Shown: positions 8,615 through 17,216 of the stretch, piece by piece | How positions within the stretch are numbered: the first letter of the stretch is position 1 | How the letters are laid out: each line of letters begins with the position of its first letter | Assembly: GCA_030692515.1 (NCBI GenBank) | Contig: JAUXZS010000028.1 | Span: 124,001 to 188,000 of the forward strand | Direction of reading: 5' to 3' | Source: Bacteroidota bacterium | Lineage (GTDB): Bacteria; Bacteroidota; Bacteroidia; B-17B0; Aurantibacillaceae | Length of the DNA: 64,000 nt | Program-made: the position numbers and the translations under genes | Notes under the pieces: generated by a model | Seen by the model: only the letters and a program-made list of their open reading frames with translations | The model's database searches: none | What the model was told of the DNA's origin: nothing

Positions 8615-9559
8615 ATGTATAACGAACATTCAGACGCTCATTTTCAAATGAGAATTGATAAAGGAGAGCATATTGAGGCAAAAGATTATATGCCTGAAAA
8701 TTATCGTAAACATTTAATCAGACAAATTTCACAACACGCTAATTCGGAAGTTATAGGAATGCAACCTGAGGGTAATTGGATTACACGTGCCCCAAGTTTA
8801 AGAGCTAAACAAATTTTATTAGCAAAAATACAAGACGAAGGTGGGCATGGCTTGTATTTATATTGTGCCGCCGAAACTCTTGGTGTTTCGAGAGTTGAAT
8901 TAATTGAAAACTTGCATGAAGGAAAAGCTAAATACTCAAATATTTTTAATTACCCAGCTCTAAATTGGGCAGATATTGGAGCAATTGGTTGGTTAGTGGA
9001 TGGTGCAGCAATTGTTAATCAGGTTTCGCTGCAACGCACATCTTATGGTCCGTATAGTAGAGCTATGGTACGTATTTGTAAAGAAGAAAGTTTTCACCAA
9101 AGACAAGGTTATGAAATCATGGCTAAAATGATGAAAGGTACTAAAGATCAACAAGCCATGGCACAAGATGCAATGAATAGATGGTGGTGGCCTGCATTAA
9201 TGATGTTTGGTCCGCATGATACAGATTCTCCCCATAGCAGTGACGCTGTTAAATGGAAAATTAAAAGAGAAACGAATGATGAATTACGTCAGAAGTTCAT
9301 TGATAAAACAATTCCTCAAGCTGAATTAATTGGATTAAAAGTTCCTGATGGAAAAATTAAGCTTAACGAAAAAACCGGACATTACACAATTGGAGAAATT
9401 AATTGGGAAGAATTTTATCGTGTAATTGCAGGACATGGCCCTTGTAATAAACAGAGGATGGAACACCATATTAAATTTCATGAAGAAGGCGCTTGGGTAA
9501 GAAAAGCCGCAGTAGCGCATAAACAAAAACATTTGAAAAAAGAATTACAAACAGTTTAA
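8615..9559 (+). CDS. paaA: 1,2-phenylacetyl-CoA epoxidase, catalytic subunit A
   Basis: Di-iron oxygenase subunit that epoxidises the ring of phenylacetyl-CoA with O2, the committed step of aerobic phenylacetate breakdown. The ferritin-like fold carries two ExxH iron motifs, DEGGH near residue 75 and KEESFH near residue 160; [14 protein letters not shown] and [10 protein letters not shown] are family-typical. Length (314 aa) matches PaaA. It heads paaA-B-C plus a short DUF59 gene with gaps of about 10 nt or less. No paaE reductase, paaK ligase or paaG/Z is in the window. Confidence 0.95.
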   Translation: MYNEHSDAHFQMRIDKGEHIEAKDYMPENYRKHLIRQISQHANSEVIGMQPEGNWITRAPSLRAKQILLAKIQDEGGHGLYLYCAAETLGVSRVELIENLHEGKAKYSNIFNYPALNWADIGAIGWLVDGAAIVNQVSLQRTSYGPYSRAMVRICKEESFHQRQGYEIMAKMMKGTKDQQAMAQDAMNRWWWPALMMFGPHDTDSPHSSDAVKWKIKRETNDELRQKFIDKTIPQAELIGLKVPDGKIKLNEKTGHYTIGEINWEEFYRVIAGHGPCNKQRMEHHIKFHEEGAWVRKAAVAHKQKHLKKELQTV

Positions 9560-9568
9560 TTAAAAAAT

Positions 9569-9859
9569 ATGAGTTTAGATTCGCAATTTGATTTATGGGA
9601 AGTATTTATTCAAAGTAAATCAGGACAACCATACGTTCATGCAGGGAGCATACATGCTTGTGATAACAAAATGGCAATGCAAAATGCAAGAGACACTTAT
9701 ACAAGAAGAGGAGAAGGAACAAGCATTTGGGTTATGCCTTCAAAATATATTGTTGCTTCAAATCCTGACGATAATGAAATGTTGTTTGATCCAGCAAATG
9801 ATAAAGTTTATCGTCACCCAACGTTTTATGTAATGCCAGAAGGAGCTAAAAATATTTAA
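9569..9859 (+). CDS. paaB: 1,2-phenylacetyl-CoA epoxidase subunit B
   Basis: A 96-residue structural subunit of the phenylacetyl-CoA epoxidase, bridging PaaAC heterodimers. The sequence WEVFIQSKSGQPYVHAGS near the start and ARDTYTRRGEGTSIWV in the middle are characteristic of the PaaB family. It lies 9 nt after paaA and 9 nt before paaC. The same DNA is also open in another frame (9588-9833), which is a shadow. Confidence 0.95.
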   Translation: MSLDSQFDLWEVFIQSKSGQPYVHAGSIHACDNKMAMQNARDTYTRRGEGTSIWVMPSKYIVASNPDDNEMLFDPANDKVYRHPTFYVMPEGAKNI

Positions 9860-9868
9860 TTTTTTATT

Positions 9869-10627
9869 ATGACAACACAAGAAGCAATTTACAAATATGC
9901 TCTCCGCTTAGGTGATAATTCATTAATACTAGGACATAGATTATCTGAATTATGTAGCAGAGGTCCAATTTTAGAAGAAGATTTAGCCCTCACAAATATT
10001 TCATTAGATATGATTGGGAGAACACAAGCATTACTAAAATACGCCGCTGAAATTGAAGGAAAAGGAAAAACAGAAGATGATTTAGCCTACCGAAGACCAG
10101 AAAATAATTATTACAATAATTTGATTACAGAACAACCAAATGGCGATTTTGCTCACACAATTACAAGACAGCTTTTTATATCGGTATTTGAATACTTATT
10201 TTATTCCCAATTAGAAAAAAGTAAAGATGAAACTTTATCGGCTATTGCTAAAAAAACCGTAAAAGAAATAAAATATCACATGCAACACGCCACCGATTGG
10301 ACAATTCGTTTAGGAGATGGAACTGAAGAAAGTCATAAACGTATGCAAAAAGCCGTCAATGATTTATGGATGTATACCGGTGAATTATTTGAAATGGATG
10401 AAGTAGATACCCTCCTGTTTAGAGAAGGTATTTCAGCAGACTTAATCCCTATTAAAGCACAATGGCAAAATGATATCAAAATAATATTAATTGAAGCAAC
10501 GCTAACTCTACCGGAAGATTCTTTTATGCAAACAGGTAGTAAACAAGGAATTCACACCGAAAATTTAGGTCATATATTAGCAGAAATGCAGTATTTACAA
10601 AGAGCTTATCCAGATGCAAAATGGTAA
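9869..10627 (+). CDS. paaC: 1,2-phenylacetyl-CoA epoxidase subunit C
   Basis: Ferritin-like structural subunit that pairs with PaaA but does not itself bind a functional di-iron centre in characterised enzymes. Family features include LGDNSLILGHRLSELCSRGP at the N-terminus, LTNISLDMIGRTQALL, and EIKYHMQHATDWTIRLGDGT near residue 135. Length (252 aa) is normal. Its end overlaps the start of the following DUF59 gene by 7 nt, indicating translational coupling. Confidence 0.95.
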   Translation: MTTQEAIYKYALRLGDNSLILGHRLSELCSRGPILEEDLALTNISLDMIGRTQALLKYAAEIEGKGKTEDDLAYRRPENNYYNNLITEQPNGDFAHTITRQLFISVFEYLFYSQLEKSKDETLSAIAKKTVKEIKYHMQHATDWTIRLGDGTEESHKRMQKAVNDLWMYTGELFEMDEVDTLLFREGISADLIPIKAQWQNDIKIILIEATLTLPEDSFMQTGSKQGIHTENLGHILAEMQYLQRAYPDAKW

Positions 10628-10881
10628 CAACGCATAACAAAATAGAAAAAGTTTACAGTATAATTTCAGATATTTCATTTGATGCTATAGATGATGATGA
10701 TGTAAATCCTAAGGATATATTAAAAAATGTAGAATTTGAGGTTGAAGGTTGCATAGTAAAAATAACCGCTATAAATGAATCTTGCCCAACAAAACAATTA
10801 ATAAAAAATCAAATTGAAGCAATTTTAACTGCCAATAAAATTAATCGAGTTACAGCTGAAATAACTTTTACCAAATCATAA
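10621..10881 (+). CDS. paaD: short PaaD-like DUF59 (MIP18) protein
   Basis: An 86-residue DUF59 domain protein in the position of PaaD, which is implicated in iron-sulfur maturation of the epoxidase system. The family's conserved CP dipeptide is in NESCPTKQL near residue 60. Typical PaaD is about twice as long, with a C-terminal Cys-rich zinc-binding domain; that domain is absent and the frame ends with a clean stop. The ATG lies inside the end of paaC. It may be a minimal PaaD or a general SufT-like Fe-S factor recruited to the operon. Confidence 0.7.
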   Translation: MVTTHNKIEKVYSIISDISFDAIDDDDVNPKDILKNVEFEVEGCIVKITAINESCPTKQLIKNQIEAILTANKINRVTAEITFTKS

Positions 10882-10937
10882 ATAAAAATTGTTAAATACA
10901 TAGAGTTATTTTCAATTTTACACAGATAATATATTTA

Positions 10938-10983
10938 TGTAACATTTATTACACATTTTTCACTTTCATTAATCTTATCTTTG
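10938..10983 (+). promoter_or_regulatory. motif B operator and consensus -7 element for the DUF983-rhodanese operon
   Basis: TGTAACATTTATTACA at 10938-10953 matches the 16-bp motif TGTAACA-NN-TGTTACA with one mismatch. A consensus -7 box TATCTTTG (TAnnTTTG) lies at 10976-10983, with its TTTG 34.5 bp from the operator centre. The spacing matches the other motif B promoters of the sulfur island even though this one is about 14 kb away. Confidence 0.55.
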
Positions 10984-11017
10984 TATAGTAAAAACGCAAA
11001 ATAAATAAATTTAAGAA

Positions 11018-11395
11018 ATGATGCTTTTAAACATATTTTACTCAATGATTATGAACAAATGTTCAAGGTGTCATCAGGGTGATGTTTTTGTTTCTAAAAA
11101 CCCATATAATTTATTTAGAATGTTTGAAGTCCACAAAACTTGTAGTCATTGTAATTTAAAATACGAAAAGGAACCAAGTTTTTTTTATGGCGCAATGTAT
11201 GTTTCATACGCTATTTCTTCGGGTTGGTTTATGATATGGTATGCTTTAGAAAGCACTTTGTTAAATTGGGAAACTTTAAATTTTGCCTTGTTCGTCACTG
11301 GCTTTATTATTGTAGTTTCACCACTAACCTTAAGATGGTCGAGATTAATTTGGCTAAATTTCTTTTATAAATACAAGCCAGAATATAAAAACTAA
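11018..11395 (+). CDS. DUF983 family membrane protein
   Basis: A 125-residue protein of the DUF983 family: an N-terminal zinc-ribbon-like CSRC motif (about residue 14), a second CSHC motif near residue 41, and two TM helices (about residues 58-78 and 88-108). Function is not established; DUF983 genes often neighbour oxidase or redox genes. It is the first gene of a + strand operon with rhodanese, small membrane protein and thioredoxin genes, behind a motif B promoter. Confidence 0.75.
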   Translation: MMLLNIFYSMIMNKCSRCHQGDVFVSKNPYNLFRMFEVHKTCSHCNLKYEKEPSFFYGAMYVSYAISSGWFMIWYALESTLLNWETLNFALFVTGFIIVVSPLTLRWSRLIWLNFFYKYKPEYKN

Positions 11396-11424
11396 AATGT
11401 AATTACTGATAAAAAAATATCCAT

Positions 11425-11739
11425 ATGATAAATACAATAAAAAACATACTCGGTTTAGGTCCGAAAGTTGACTACAAAGAACTCTTAAAAAATGGCGCTC
11501 AAATTATTGATGTTAGAACAGCCGGAGAGTATTCAACAGGACACGTAAAAGGAAGTATTAATATTCCGTTAAATGCTTTGTCTGCTAATATTAAAAAAAT
11601 AAATAAAGATTTACCAGTAATTACTTGTTGCGCAAGTGGTATGAGAAGCGGCGCTGCAAAATCAACACTAAAATCTATGGGATTTAAGGAGGTGCATAAT
11701 GGTGGTGGCTGGACAAGTTTAAATTTGAAACTTCATTAA
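11425..11739 (+). CDS. single-domain rhodanese-like sulfurtransferase
   Basis: A 104-residue rhodanese domain. DVRTAGEYSTGHVKGSINIPL is the conserved N-terminal region and CCASGMRSG the active loop, with the catalytic cysteine near residue 74. No signal peptide is evident; the first 20 or so residues form a short helical leader, so it probably acts in the cytoplasm or at the membrane face. It likely moves sulfane sulfur to or from thiols such as the neighbouring thioredoxin. It closely resembles the rhodanese at 25115, including the leader and the final GGxW motif. Confidence 0.85.
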   Translation: MINTIKNILGLGPKVDYKELLKNGAQIIDVRTAGEYSTGHVKGSINIPLNALSANIKKINKDLPVITCCASGMRSGAAKSTLKSMGFKEVHNGGGWTSLNLKLH

Positions 11740-11764
11740 TCTTAAACTATTTAAATAAATAAAA

Positions 11765-11959
11765 ATGAAAGAGCGTTTATTAAAAAACTGGACATTGTGG
11801 AGAATAATACGACTTGTATTAGCAATAACTTTTATTGTGATAGGTATAATTAAGATAGATTATATTTTAATTTTAGCCGGTGCATTTTTAATGTTTCAAG
11901 CACTGGCAAACACTTGCGTATCATGCGTAGGTGGTAATTGTGAAATCCCTCAAAAATAA
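11765..11959 (+). CDS. small membrane protein with C-terminal Cys motif
   Basis: A 64-residue protein with two short hydrophobic segments (about residues 14-30 and 33-48) followed by CVSCVGGNC (cysteines near 52, 55, 60). It resembles the small DUF2892/YgaP-type membrane domains that accompany rhodaneses. Position between a rhodanese and a thioredoxin suggests that the cysteines take part in sulfur or thiol transfer at the membrane. The stop at 11957-11959 is 4 nt before the thioredoxin ATG. Confidence 0.65.
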   Translation: MKERLLKNWTLWRIIRLVLAITFIVIGIIKIDYILILAGAFLMFQALANTCVSCVGGNCEIPQK

Positions 11960-11963
11960 AATT

Positions 11964-12260
11964 ATGGAAAACTTTAATAAAATAATAAATTCAGAAAAAC
12001 CTGTATTAGTTGATTTTTTTGCAGAATGGTGTGGTCCTTGTAAAACTATGGGACCAATTCTAAAGGATGTAAAGTCTCAACTCGGAGATAAATCTACAAT
12101 CCTTAAGGTTGATATAGATAAAAATCCTGAAGCGGCTGCGGCATATCAGGTAAGAAGTGTGCCCACATTAATGATTTTTAAAAATGGAAAACAAGTGTGG
12201 AAGCAATCTGGCGTAGTTCCTGCAACAGAATTAGTTAGATTATTTAACCAATTTCAGTAA
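11964..12260 (+). CDS. thioredoxin
   Basis: A 98-residue thioredoxin with the active site WCGPC at about residues 23-27 and the cis-proline loop VRSVPTL. It is a cytoplasmic disulfide reductase; here it may reduce rhodanese persulfides to release sulfide. I take ATG 11964 as the start: it opens a standard thioredoxin N-terminus just after the upstream stop, whereas the in-frame GTG at 11931 would add 11 residues overlapping the previous gene. A strong hairpin terminator follows. Confidence 0.9.
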   Translation: MENFNKIINSEKPVLVDFFAEWCGPCKTMGPILKDVKSQLGDKSTILKVDIDKNPEAAAAYQVRSVPTLMIFKNGKQVWKQSGVVPATELVRLFNQFQ

Positions 12261-12274
12261 TTAAATTTTTTAAT

Positions 12275-12315
12275 AAAAAAACGGGCTTAATTAAAATTAA
12301 GCCCGTTTTTGTTTA
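12275..12315. terminator. bidirectional intrinsic terminator
   Basis: An inverted repeat ACGGGCTTAATT / AATTAAGCCCGT around 12281-12305 is preceded by an A-tract and followed by a T-tract. It therefore fits a Rho-independent terminator for the thioredoxin operon on + and for the convergent gene ending at 12313 on -. Confidence 0.85.
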
Positions 12316-12696
12316 CATCCATTTGGCTGCAAAATTTTTAAATTCTGTTCGTAATTCATTAAAGTTTTTTTCAAAAGTATCCACTGTTTCTTTTTCTTTA
12401 TTATGGTAAGGAGCTGAGCGATGATCTACTGCTATAGGATTGTTCTTAATATCCTGTTGCAAAGCTTGTTCATCTATTTTAATTGCATGAGAAATTTCAT
12501 CAACATTATTTTTTTGAATAATCATTTGATTTTGAAAATGCTCTACCTCTACTAAAACATCTTTATCAGTATTTTTAGAAGCAATTTCAGCTAAACGATT
12601 CTTAATTACAGTAATTTCATCTCCATAAAATTTCATTTTGCTCATCCAATCACTATGTTCTAAATGTTGGTTATAAACTTTTTCTTCTGTTTTCAT
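12313..12696 (-). CDS. hypothetical coiled-coil protein
   Basis: A 127-residue hydrophilic protein with no signal peptide or TM segment that I do not recognise. It is highly charged and predicted helical or coiled-coil through most of its length (MKFYGDEITVIKNRLAEIAS, EVEHFQNQMIIQKNNVDEIS). It is transcribed divergently from hmgA, and the shared 140-bp gap holds two motif A operators with a perfect -7 box (TAACTTTG on -) on its side. It is thus a likely member of the same regulon, perhaps a stress- or hypoxia-associated protein. Confidence 0.65.
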   Translation of the reverse strand: MKTEEKVYNQHLEHSDWMSKMKFYGDEITVIKNRLAEIASKNTDKDVLVEVEHFQNQMIIQKNNVDEISHAIKIDEQALQQDIKNNPIAVDHRSAPYHNKEKETVDTFEKNFNELRTEFKNFAAKWM

Positions 12697-12721
12697 ACAT
12701 ATTTATTTTTAATTGTTTATA

Positions 12722-12816
12722 CAAAGTTAGATAGTCTGTATAGCGTAAAACTGACTTTAATCATAAGCATAACTGAAAAATGTCATCTAATTTATCCTAA
12801 GAATTTTAATCCTTTG
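12722..12816. promoter_or_regulatory. bidirectional motif A promoter region (12696 gene / hmgA)
   Basis: TGACTTTAATCA (12752-12763) and TGAAAAATGTCA (12774-12785) lie 22 bp apart; the second departs from motif A only in having A for Y. On the + side, TTTG at 12813-12816 begins 33.5 bp from the nearer operator centre, although the preceding TA is replaced by AT. On the - side, CAAAGTTA at 12722-12729 reads TAACTTTG, a perfect -7 box, 32.5 bp from its nearer operator centre. One operator pair could therefore drive both divergent promoters. Confidence 0.6.
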
Positions 12817-12836
12817 TTCTAACTAAGTACATAACT

Positions 12837-14012
12837 ATGTCTATATATCAAAAACACGGTAAAATACCAAGTAAACGCCACGTTGTATTTCGCAAACCAA
12901 ACGGAGAACTATATCATGAAGAATTATTTGGAACAGAAGGTTTCTCAAGTACTTCATCATTAGTTTATCATTTATATCCGCCAACTATGGTTAAAGAAAT
13001 TGGTGAACCAATAAATGTTAGGCCGGTAGTTGCTATGGAAGATAATTTAAAGTGTTTAAGTTTTATGGGTTATGATGTTGAACCAAATAATGACTATTTA
13101 GAGAGTAGAAAGGTTTTTTTATTTAATGATGATATGCAAATAGGAATGGCTTGTCCTAAAAAGTCAATGGAAAACTATTTTTTCAAAAATTCTGATGCCG
13201 ATGAAATGTTGTTTATTCATAAAGGTAGTGGGCGCTGCAAAACAATGTATGGTACAGTTGATTTCGAATATGGAGATTATGTAATTATACCAAGAGGAAC
13301 AGTTTATAAATTAGAGTTTGATACTTCTGGAAATAAAATCTTGTTTGTAGAATCTAATAGTCCAATTCGCACACCGAAACGTTATCGTAATGAGTTTGGA
13401 CAACTTTTAGAGCATTCGCCTTTTTGTGAAAGAGATTTTAAATTGCCATATAATTTTGAAACTCACGATGAGCATGGCGATTTTAAAATAATGATAAAAA
13501 AAAGAGGTTTAATTTATCCTTACACTTATGAAACACATCCATTTGATTTAGCTGGGTGGGATGGTTATAGCTACCCATATGCTTTTTCGATTTTTAATTT
13601 TGAACCAATTACAGGTCGCATTCATATGCCCCCTCCTATTCATCAACAATTTGAAGGAAGAAATTTTGTGATTTGTTCTTTTGTACCTCGCATGTATGAT
13701 TACCACCCAGATGCTATACCAGCACCTTACCATCATAGTAATATTGATGCCGATGAAATTTTGTATTATGTTGATGGTGATTTTATGAGCAGAAATAACA
13801 TCAAACAAGGTCAGTTTACATTGCACCCTGCAGGTGTTACGCACGGTCCTCATCCCGGATCTATAGAGCGTAGTATTGGTAAAAAAGAAACTAAAGAATT
13901 AGCGGTAATGATTGATCCATTCAACCCCTTAAAAATTACAACCGAGGCTATGAAATATGAAGTAAAAGATTACTATAAATCATGGATGAGTAAACCAGAA
14001 TCAACACATTAA
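12837..14012 (+). CDS. hmgA: homogentisate 1,2-dioxygenase
   Basis: Non-heme Fe(II) cupin dioxygenase that opens the homogentisate ring to maleylacetoacetate with O2, in tyrosine catabolism. Family features: MCxPxK-like and ENYFFKNSDADEMLF near residue 115, the HHSNIDADEILYYVDGDF stretch near residue 300 with iron-ligand candidates, and HPAGVTHGPHPG near 330. Length (391 aa) fits the shorter bacterial type. It is 10 nt upstream of hppD, giving the two consecutive steps 4-hydroxyphenylpyruvate to homogentisate to maleylacetoacetate. No maleylacetoacetate isomerase or fumarylacetoacetase gene is seen nearby. Confidence 0.93.
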   Translation: MSIYQKHGKIPSKRHVVFRKPNGELYHEELFGTEGFSSTSSLVYHLYPPTMVKEIGEPINVRPVVAMEDNLKCLSFMGYDVEPNNDYLESRKVFLFNDDMQIGMACPKKSMENYFFKNSDADEMLFIHKGSGRCKTMYGTVDFEYGDYVIIPRGTVYKLEFDTSGNKILFVESNSPIRTPKRYRNEFGQLLEHSPFCERDFKLPYNFETHDEHGDFKIMIKKRGLIYPYTYETHPFDLAGWDGYSYPYAFSIFNFEPITGRIHMPPPIHQQFEGRNFVICSFVPRMYDYHPDAIPAPYHHSNIDADEILYYVDGDFMSRNNIKQGQFTLHPAGVTHGPHPGSIERSIGKKETKELAVMIDPFNPLKITTEAMKYEVKDYYKSWMSKPESTH

Positions 14013-14022
14013 TCTAAAAATC

Positions 14023-15180
14023 ATGACAACAACAGATTTAACCAAAGTAAAAAACTACGATTATTCCGGCGAAAAAATTTTCGAAAAAGCTCAAGACTTT
14101 TTACCAATCAATGGAACTGATTATGTTGAATTATATGTTGGTAATGCCAAACAAGCAGCACATTTTTATAAAACCGCTTTTGGTTTTCAGGAATTAGCTT
14201 ATGCAGGCCTAGAAACAGGAATGAGAGATAGAGTTTCATATGTTTTAGTGCAAGATAAAATTCGTTTAGTGCTTACTAGTCCTTTTGATCCTGATAGTGA
14301 AATTTCTCATCACATTCGTAAGCATGGCGATGGCGTTAAAGTTATTGCATTATGGGTGGATGATGCTCGTAAAGCTTTTGAAGAAACTACGAAGCGGGGC
14401 GCTAAACCTTATTTTGAGCCCATAGTTACAAAAGATGAATTTGGTGAAATAGTAAAATCTGGCATTCATACTTATGGCGAAACAATACATGTTTTTGTGG
14501 AGCGTAAAAATTACCAAGGCGTTTTTATGCCTGGATATGAGAAATGGGAAACTGAATACCAGCCGAGTTCTGTTGGCTTAAAATATATCGATCACATGGT
14601 TGGTAATGTTGAAATGGGAGCTATGAATAAATGGGCAGCTTTTTACGCAGATGTAATGGGCTTTGCAAATTTAGTAACCTTTGATGATAAAGATATTTCA
14701 ACAGAATATACTGCGTTAATGAGTAAAGTAATGACTAATGGCAACGGACGTATAAAGTTTCCAATTAACGAACCCGCTCATGGAAAAAAGAAATCGCAAG
14801 TTGAAGAATATTTGGATTTTTATCATGGTCCAGGATGCCAGCATATTGCAGTTGCAACAGATGATATTGTATTTACAATTTCTGAAATGCGTAAGCGAGG
14901 TGTCGAATTTTTATATGTTCCAGGTACCTACTACGACACTGTAAAAAATCGTGTAGGTATTATTGAGGAAGATATGGAAGTATTAAAAAAATGGGGAATT
15001 ATGGTTGATAGAGATGAAGACGGGTATTTACTTCAAATATTTACAAAACCTATTGAAGATAGACCGACTTTATTTTTCGAGATCATTCAGCGAAAAGGCG
15101 CAAAATCATTTGGTAAAGGAAATTTTCAAGCATTATTTGAATCTATAGAAGCTGAACAAGCAAGAAGAGGGACTTTATAA
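14023..15180 (+). CDS. hppD: 4-hydroxyphenylpyruvate dioxygenase
   Basis: Fe(II) dioxygenase converting 4-hydroxyphenylpyruvate to homogentisate. Two vicinal oxygen chelate domains are visible: FLPINGTDYVELYVGNAKQA opens the first and KYIDHMVGNVEMGAM the second. The C-terminal domain carries the iron triad: His in YIDHMVGN (about residue 190), His in GPGCQHIAVATDD (about residue 275), and Glu in LFFEIIQR (about residue 356). Length (385 aa) is normal. It follows hmgA after 10 nt; the next gene starts 2 nt after its stop. Confidence 0.95.
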   Translation: MTTTDLTKVKNYDYSGEKIFEKAQDFLPINGTDYVELYVGNAKQAAHFYKTAFGFQELAYAGLETGMRDRVSYVLVQDKIRLVLTSPFDPDSEISHHIRKHGDGVKVIALWVDDARKAFEETTKRGAKPYFEPIVTKDEFGEIVKSGIHTYGETIHVFVERKNYQGVFMPGYEKWETEYQPSSVGLKYIDHMVGNVEMGAMNKWAAFYADVMGFANLVTFDDKDISTEYTALMSKVMTNGNGRIKFPINEPAHGKKKSQVEEYLDFYHGPGCQHIAVATDDIVFTISEMRKRGVEFLYVPGTYYDTVKNRVGIIEEDMEVLKKWGIMVDRDEDGYLLQIFTKPIEDRPTLFFEIIQRKGAKSFGKGNFQALFESIEAEQARRGTL

Positions 15181-15182
15181 CT

Positions 15183-16187
15183 ATGCAACTTTCTCTATTA
15201 GATAAAATTAATTATGGCAATGTTGCCTTAATTGTTATTAGTACTGCTATTGCTATATTTTTTCCATTTGAGCTCTTTCTTTTTTCCTATGCAATTTTAG
15301 GGCCTTTACATTACCTTACCGAAATAGGTTGGCTGCACGATAAACAATATTATACTAAAAAGAAATATGATTTTTCTTTGCTTGTTGCCTTATCACTACT
15401 TATCGCTTTGCCTGTTATCGGACTGTTACTTCATTTTAAAACCGGAATTAGTAGTGAGCAAATTAACCAATTCATGTATATTGCCGTAGTCGCCGCCATT
15501 ATTTTTGTATTTGTAGAAAAACCCATTTATAGAATAGTAGGTTTTGCGTTGGCTATCTTAACACTCAAATTTTCGAATAATTTTTATCTCGTATTATCTG
15601 TGTTTTTACCAACCTTAATTCACGTTTTTATTTTTACAGCATTATTTATGCTTTATGGTGCGTTAAAAACAAAAAGCAAAAGTGGTTATATTTCTTTTTG
15701 GACAATGATTCTGTTTCCTGTAATCATAATTTATATTTTTTCAGGTTATACGAGTTATACAATTTCTGATTATGGATTTAATGCTTATAAAAGTTTTGAA
15801 GCTATAAATTTTTTCTCCTTGAAAAATTTCTCAACAATCAATACAAGTACAAATGAAACAATAACCCAAGGAATTTATTTTTCAAAAGCTGGTATTATAT
15901 TAATGAGATTTATTGCATTTGCATACACTTACCATTATTTAAACTGGTTTTCTAAAACCGAAGTAATAAAATGGCACAAGGTTCCGAAAAGGAGATTATT
16001 AATTATTGTAATACTATGGTTAATTTCAATAGCAGCTTATGCATTTGATTATAAAACAGGCTTTCAATGCTTATTCTTTTTGAGTTTTCTACATGTTTTA
16101 TTGGAATTGCCCTTAAATATTATTTCTATAAAAGGTATTTTCTCTGAATTGTTTAATTCTTCAACTAAGAAAGTATTAATTAAGTGA
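15183..16187 (+). CDS. polytopic membrane protein of the tyrosine/tryptophan catabolism cluster
   Basis: A 334-residue protein with about eight hydrophobic segments that I do not recognise with certainty. Several His residues lie in or near membrane segments: GPLHYLTEIGWLHD near residue 40, TLIHVFIF near 145, YTYHYLNWF near 250, FLHVLLELP near 308. This pattern recalls the Brp/Blh beta-carotene dioxygenase-like superfamily, in which intramembrane histidines bind iron, but the resemblance is weak. It starts 2 nt after hppD, so it is probably cotranscribed; it could be an aromatic transporter or a membrane oxygenase. Confidence 0.6.
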   Translation: MQLSLLDKINYGNVALIVISTAIAIFFPFELFLFSYAILGPLHYLTEIGWLHDKQYYTKKKYDFSLLVALSLLIALPVIGLLLHFKTGISSEQINQFMYIAVVAAIIFVFVEKPIYRIVGFALAILTLKFSNNFYLVLSVFLPTLIHVFIFTALFMLYGALKTKSKSGYISFWTMILFPVIIIYIFSGYTSYTISDYGFNAYKSFEAINFFSLKNFSTINTSTNETITQGIYFSKAGIILMRFIAFAYTYHYLNWFSKTEVIKWHKVPKRRLLIIVILWLISIAAYAFDYKTGFQCLFFLSFLHVLLELPLNIISIKGIFSELFNSSTKKVLIK

Positions 16188-16216
16188 AAATTAATTAATA
16201 CTTTAGTTTCACAATG

Positions 16217-16231
16217 ACCAATTTATTTGGT
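16217..16231. promoter_or_regulatory. inverted repeat upstream of tryptophan 2,3-dioxygenase
   Basis: ACCAA-N5-TTGGT forms a perfect 5-bp-arm palindrome in the 93-bp gap before the tryptophan 2,3-dioxygenase gene, and it overlaps a -7-like TTTATTTG. It could be a local operator. It is short and unsupported by other copies in the window. Confidence 0.25.
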
Positions 16232-16280
16232 TAAAGACATTAATAATCTCAATTAAAAAACAAAATTTAATTATTATCCT

Positions 16281-17195
16281 ATGACTGAGCATCAAGAATC
16301 CATTAATAAACGAATAGAAGAAAAATATAAGGCTATAGATCAAAATCCTGACGTTCATTTAGAAGGGCTTGTTTGGGCAAAACCAATTACTTATTGGGAT
16401 TACATTTTACCAGATGCCTTATTAAATCTTCAGATTCAGCGTACAACGCAACCTGATGAAATGGTTTTTGTAATGTATCATCAAATAAATGAATTGTTGT
16501 TTAAAATGATTTTATGGGAGATTAATCAGGTAAGCAATAGTTCAACAGTAACGGCAGAATTCTTTACCGAAAAATTAAGACGTATTAGTCGTTATTTTGA
16601 TATGCTTTCAACTTCATTTGATATTATGGGTGATGGTATGGAAAAAGAACAATACATGAAGTTTAGAAATACCCTTACACCTGCAAGTGGATTTCAAAGT
16701 GCTCAATACCGATTGATTGAATTTTCTTCAACTGAATTAATAAACTTAATTGATTATAGATTTAGAGCAACTATTGATAGAAATACCCCGTATGATCACG
16801 CATTTGAACATTTGTATTGGCAAGCTGCCGGAAAAGATCATGCAACTGGCAAGAAAAATACCATGTTAAAATTATTCGAAGAGCGGTATAAATCAGAGTT
16901 TTTACTGAAAATGGAAAAATATAACACTTGCAATTTATGGACTAAATTTAAAGAATTACCTAAGGATGTGAAAAGTAATCCGGAATTAGTCAAAGCAATG
17001 CGTCATTATGATTATACCGTAAATGTATCTTGGGTAATGGCACATTATCATGCCGCAGGAAAATATCTTGGCGTTTCAGAAGCCACTGGAGGAAGTGATT
17101 GGAGAAAGTATATGCATCCTAAATATCAAAGGCGTATTTTCTTTCCTGAACTTTGGAGTAAAGAAGAATTAGACACCTGGGGCGAAAATGTTTAA
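16281..17195 (+). CDS. kynA: tryptophan 2,3-dioxygenase
   Basis: Heme dioxygenase that converts L-tryptophan to N-formylkynurenine with O2. Family signatures: VMYHQINELLFKMILWEI near residue 70, RNTLTPASGFQSAQYR near 133, YDHAFEHLYW, and VMAHYHAAGKYLGVSEATGG near 255, containing histidine candidates for the heme ligand. Length is 304 aa, slightly longer than typical bacterial enzymes because of an N-terminal extension. No formamidase or kynureninase gene is in the window. It is followed by a good hairpin terminator. Confidence 0.93.
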   Translation: MTEHQESINKRIEEKYKAIDQNPDVHLEGLVWAKPITYWDYILPDALLNLQIQRTTQPDEMVFVMYHQINELLFKMILWEINQVSNSSTVTAEFFTEKLRRISRYFDMLSTSFDIMGDGMEKEQYMKFRNTLTPASGFQSAQYRLIEFSSTELINLIDYRFRATIDRNTPYDHAFEHLYWQAAGKDHATGKKNTMLKLFEERYKSEFLLKMEKYNTCNLWTKFKELPKDVKSNPELVKAMRHYDYTVNVSWVMAHYHAAGKYLGVSEATGGSDWRKYMHPKYQRRIFFPELWSKEELDTWGENV

Positions 17196-17216
17196 ATTTC
17201 AGCCTTACAAAACAAA

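Noticed and set aside
11931-11963. GTG start extending the thioredoxin
   Set aside because: It would overlap the upstream gene and add residues absent from thioredoxins; ATG 11964 gives the normal N-terminus.
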